A DNA stretch of 14,942 nucleotides from Pseudomonadota bacterium. Its GTDB lineage: Bacteria; Pseudomonadota; Gammaproteobacteria; Burkholderiales; Thiobacillaceae. The notes under the pieces were generated by a model, which searched no databases, was not told where the DNA came from, and worked only from the letters and a program-made list of their open reading frames with translations. Below, one piece after another: positions 14,510 to 14,942 of the stretch; position 1 is the stretch's first letter, and each line of letters starts with the position of its first letter. The DNA lies in contig JAJYXA010000071.1 of NCBI GenBank assembly GCA_021791235.1, forward strand, positions 1-14,942, in the 5' to 3' direction. The translations under genes were made by a program, and so were the position numbers.

Positions 14510-14801
14510 GGAATCCCAGGCCAAGTAACCGATTCTTCATTAATCAGGCATTCGAACGGAATTCAAGCAGGCAACCCACCCGGTTTCGGGACAAAACCCG
14601 GCATTCATTGAATCCGTTTTGAAGCCTCTGCCGATTGAGTGACCGCTTTGCGGTTTCCAGGCGGCCCCTTCACACGCTCTGATATGCCACCTCCGTTCCA
14701 CGCCTCGCGCTCACCAACCCAGCGGCAATGCGATCAAAGACTGCATGCAGCACGCATGCAGGCCACGGTAAAATCAGCGTTTTCGAATCAGGATACTGGC
14801 C
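14510..14801. other. Gene-free stretch before purT with nested hairpin
   Basis: No credible gene is seen. AACGGAATTCAA (14555-14566) pairs with TTGAATCCGTT (14608-14618) with one bulged base. It encloses a weaker GGTTT/AAACC pairing and is followed by a short TTTT run; this may terminate the regulator transcript. A second perfect small hairpin ACCGC-TTT-GCGGT lies at 14642-14654. The remainder should hold the purT promoter, which I could not define. Confidence 0.4.
14741..14761. repeat. 8-bp inverted repeat upstream of purT
   Basis: CTGCATGC (14741-14748) and GCATGCAG (14754-14761) are perfect inverted copies around a 5-base spacer, 41 bases upstream of the purT start. Each arm also contains the self-palindrome GCATGC. 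It could be an operator or a leader hairpin for purT; no regulator is identified. Confidence 0.5.
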
Positions 14802-14942
14802 ATGCGCCTCGGCACCCCGCTCTCCCCGTCCGCCACCCGCGTCATGCTGCTGGGCGCGGGCGAACTCGGCAAGGAAATCATCATTGCCCTGCAGCGCCTG
14901 GGCGTTGAAGTCATCGCCGTGGATCGCTACGCCAACGCCCCC
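14802..14942 (+). CDS. purT: Formate-dependent phosphoribosylglycinamide formyltransferase (5' end only)
   Basis: The first 47 codons of a gene that runs off the right edge. The N-terminus [20 protein letters not shown], followed by [20 protein letters not shown] and DRYANAP, matches the start of PurT, including the ATP-grasp pre-domain motif [10 protein letters not shown]. PurT uses formate and ATP to formylate GAR in de novo purine synthesis. AGGA lies about 10 bases before the ATG at 14802. Confidence 0.92.
   Translation, partial: MRLGTPLSPSATRVMLLGAGELGKEIIIALQRLGVEVIAVDRYANAP

Noticed and set aside
14639..14908. Rightward 89-codon frame overlapping the purT start
   Set aside because: It overlaps PurT in another frame, has no recognisable motif and covers the inverted repeat upstream of purT.

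Overview
The window looks like a stretch of chromosome from a sulfur-oxidising betaproteobacterium, Thiobacillus-like in character. This rests on high GC, the divergent rpsB / map-glnD arrangement, a purine-salvage operon and a dedicated sulfur-handling gene cluster. No species was identified by search. Coding is dense and there are no rRNA, tRNA, CRISPR or transposase genes.

Left part (1-5700). The first codons of rpsB run leftward at the edge behind a strong promoter and a structured leader. Divergent from it, map and glnD (sharing GTGA) run rightward: N-terminal Met removal and PII-based nitrogen signalling. They meet a short leftward pair head to head: a FlaF-like protein and an 85-residue basic protein, behind a near-consensus flagellar sigma-28 promoter.

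Middle (4450-8605). A leftward operon carries hpt, an S-methyl-5'-thioinosine phosphorylase, an RsuA-type pseudouridine synthase and def. The first two genes form a plausible methylthioinosine -> hypoxanthine -> IMP salvage route. A 16-bp inverted repeat separates this operon from rightward ampD. ampD is followed by the wreck of a phospholipase D / cardiolipin-synthase lipoprotein gene that lost its first catalytic half.

Right part (8605-14509). A leftward run of twelve tightly packed genes forms a sulfur trafficking cluster. In order of transcription: a two-chain YeeE/YedE-type membrane transporter, a TusA sulfur carrier, three very small membrane or exported proteins (69, 30 and 91 aa), a tail-anchored double rhodanese without catalytic cysteines, two DsrE-like small proteins, a 61-aa protein, a periplasmic rhodanese with catalytic cysteine, and an exported c-type cytochrome. 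A cysteine-rich ribbon-helix-helix regulator is divergently transcribed at the head of the cluster, across a 145-bp region with repeated ATTTATGTG elements and a palindrome. I infer that the cluster moves thiosulfate or sulfane sulfur across the membrane and relays it between protein persulfides. This region reads as visibly less GC-rich than the flanks.

Right edge. After a gene-free 290 bp with two hairpins, purT begins and runs off the window.
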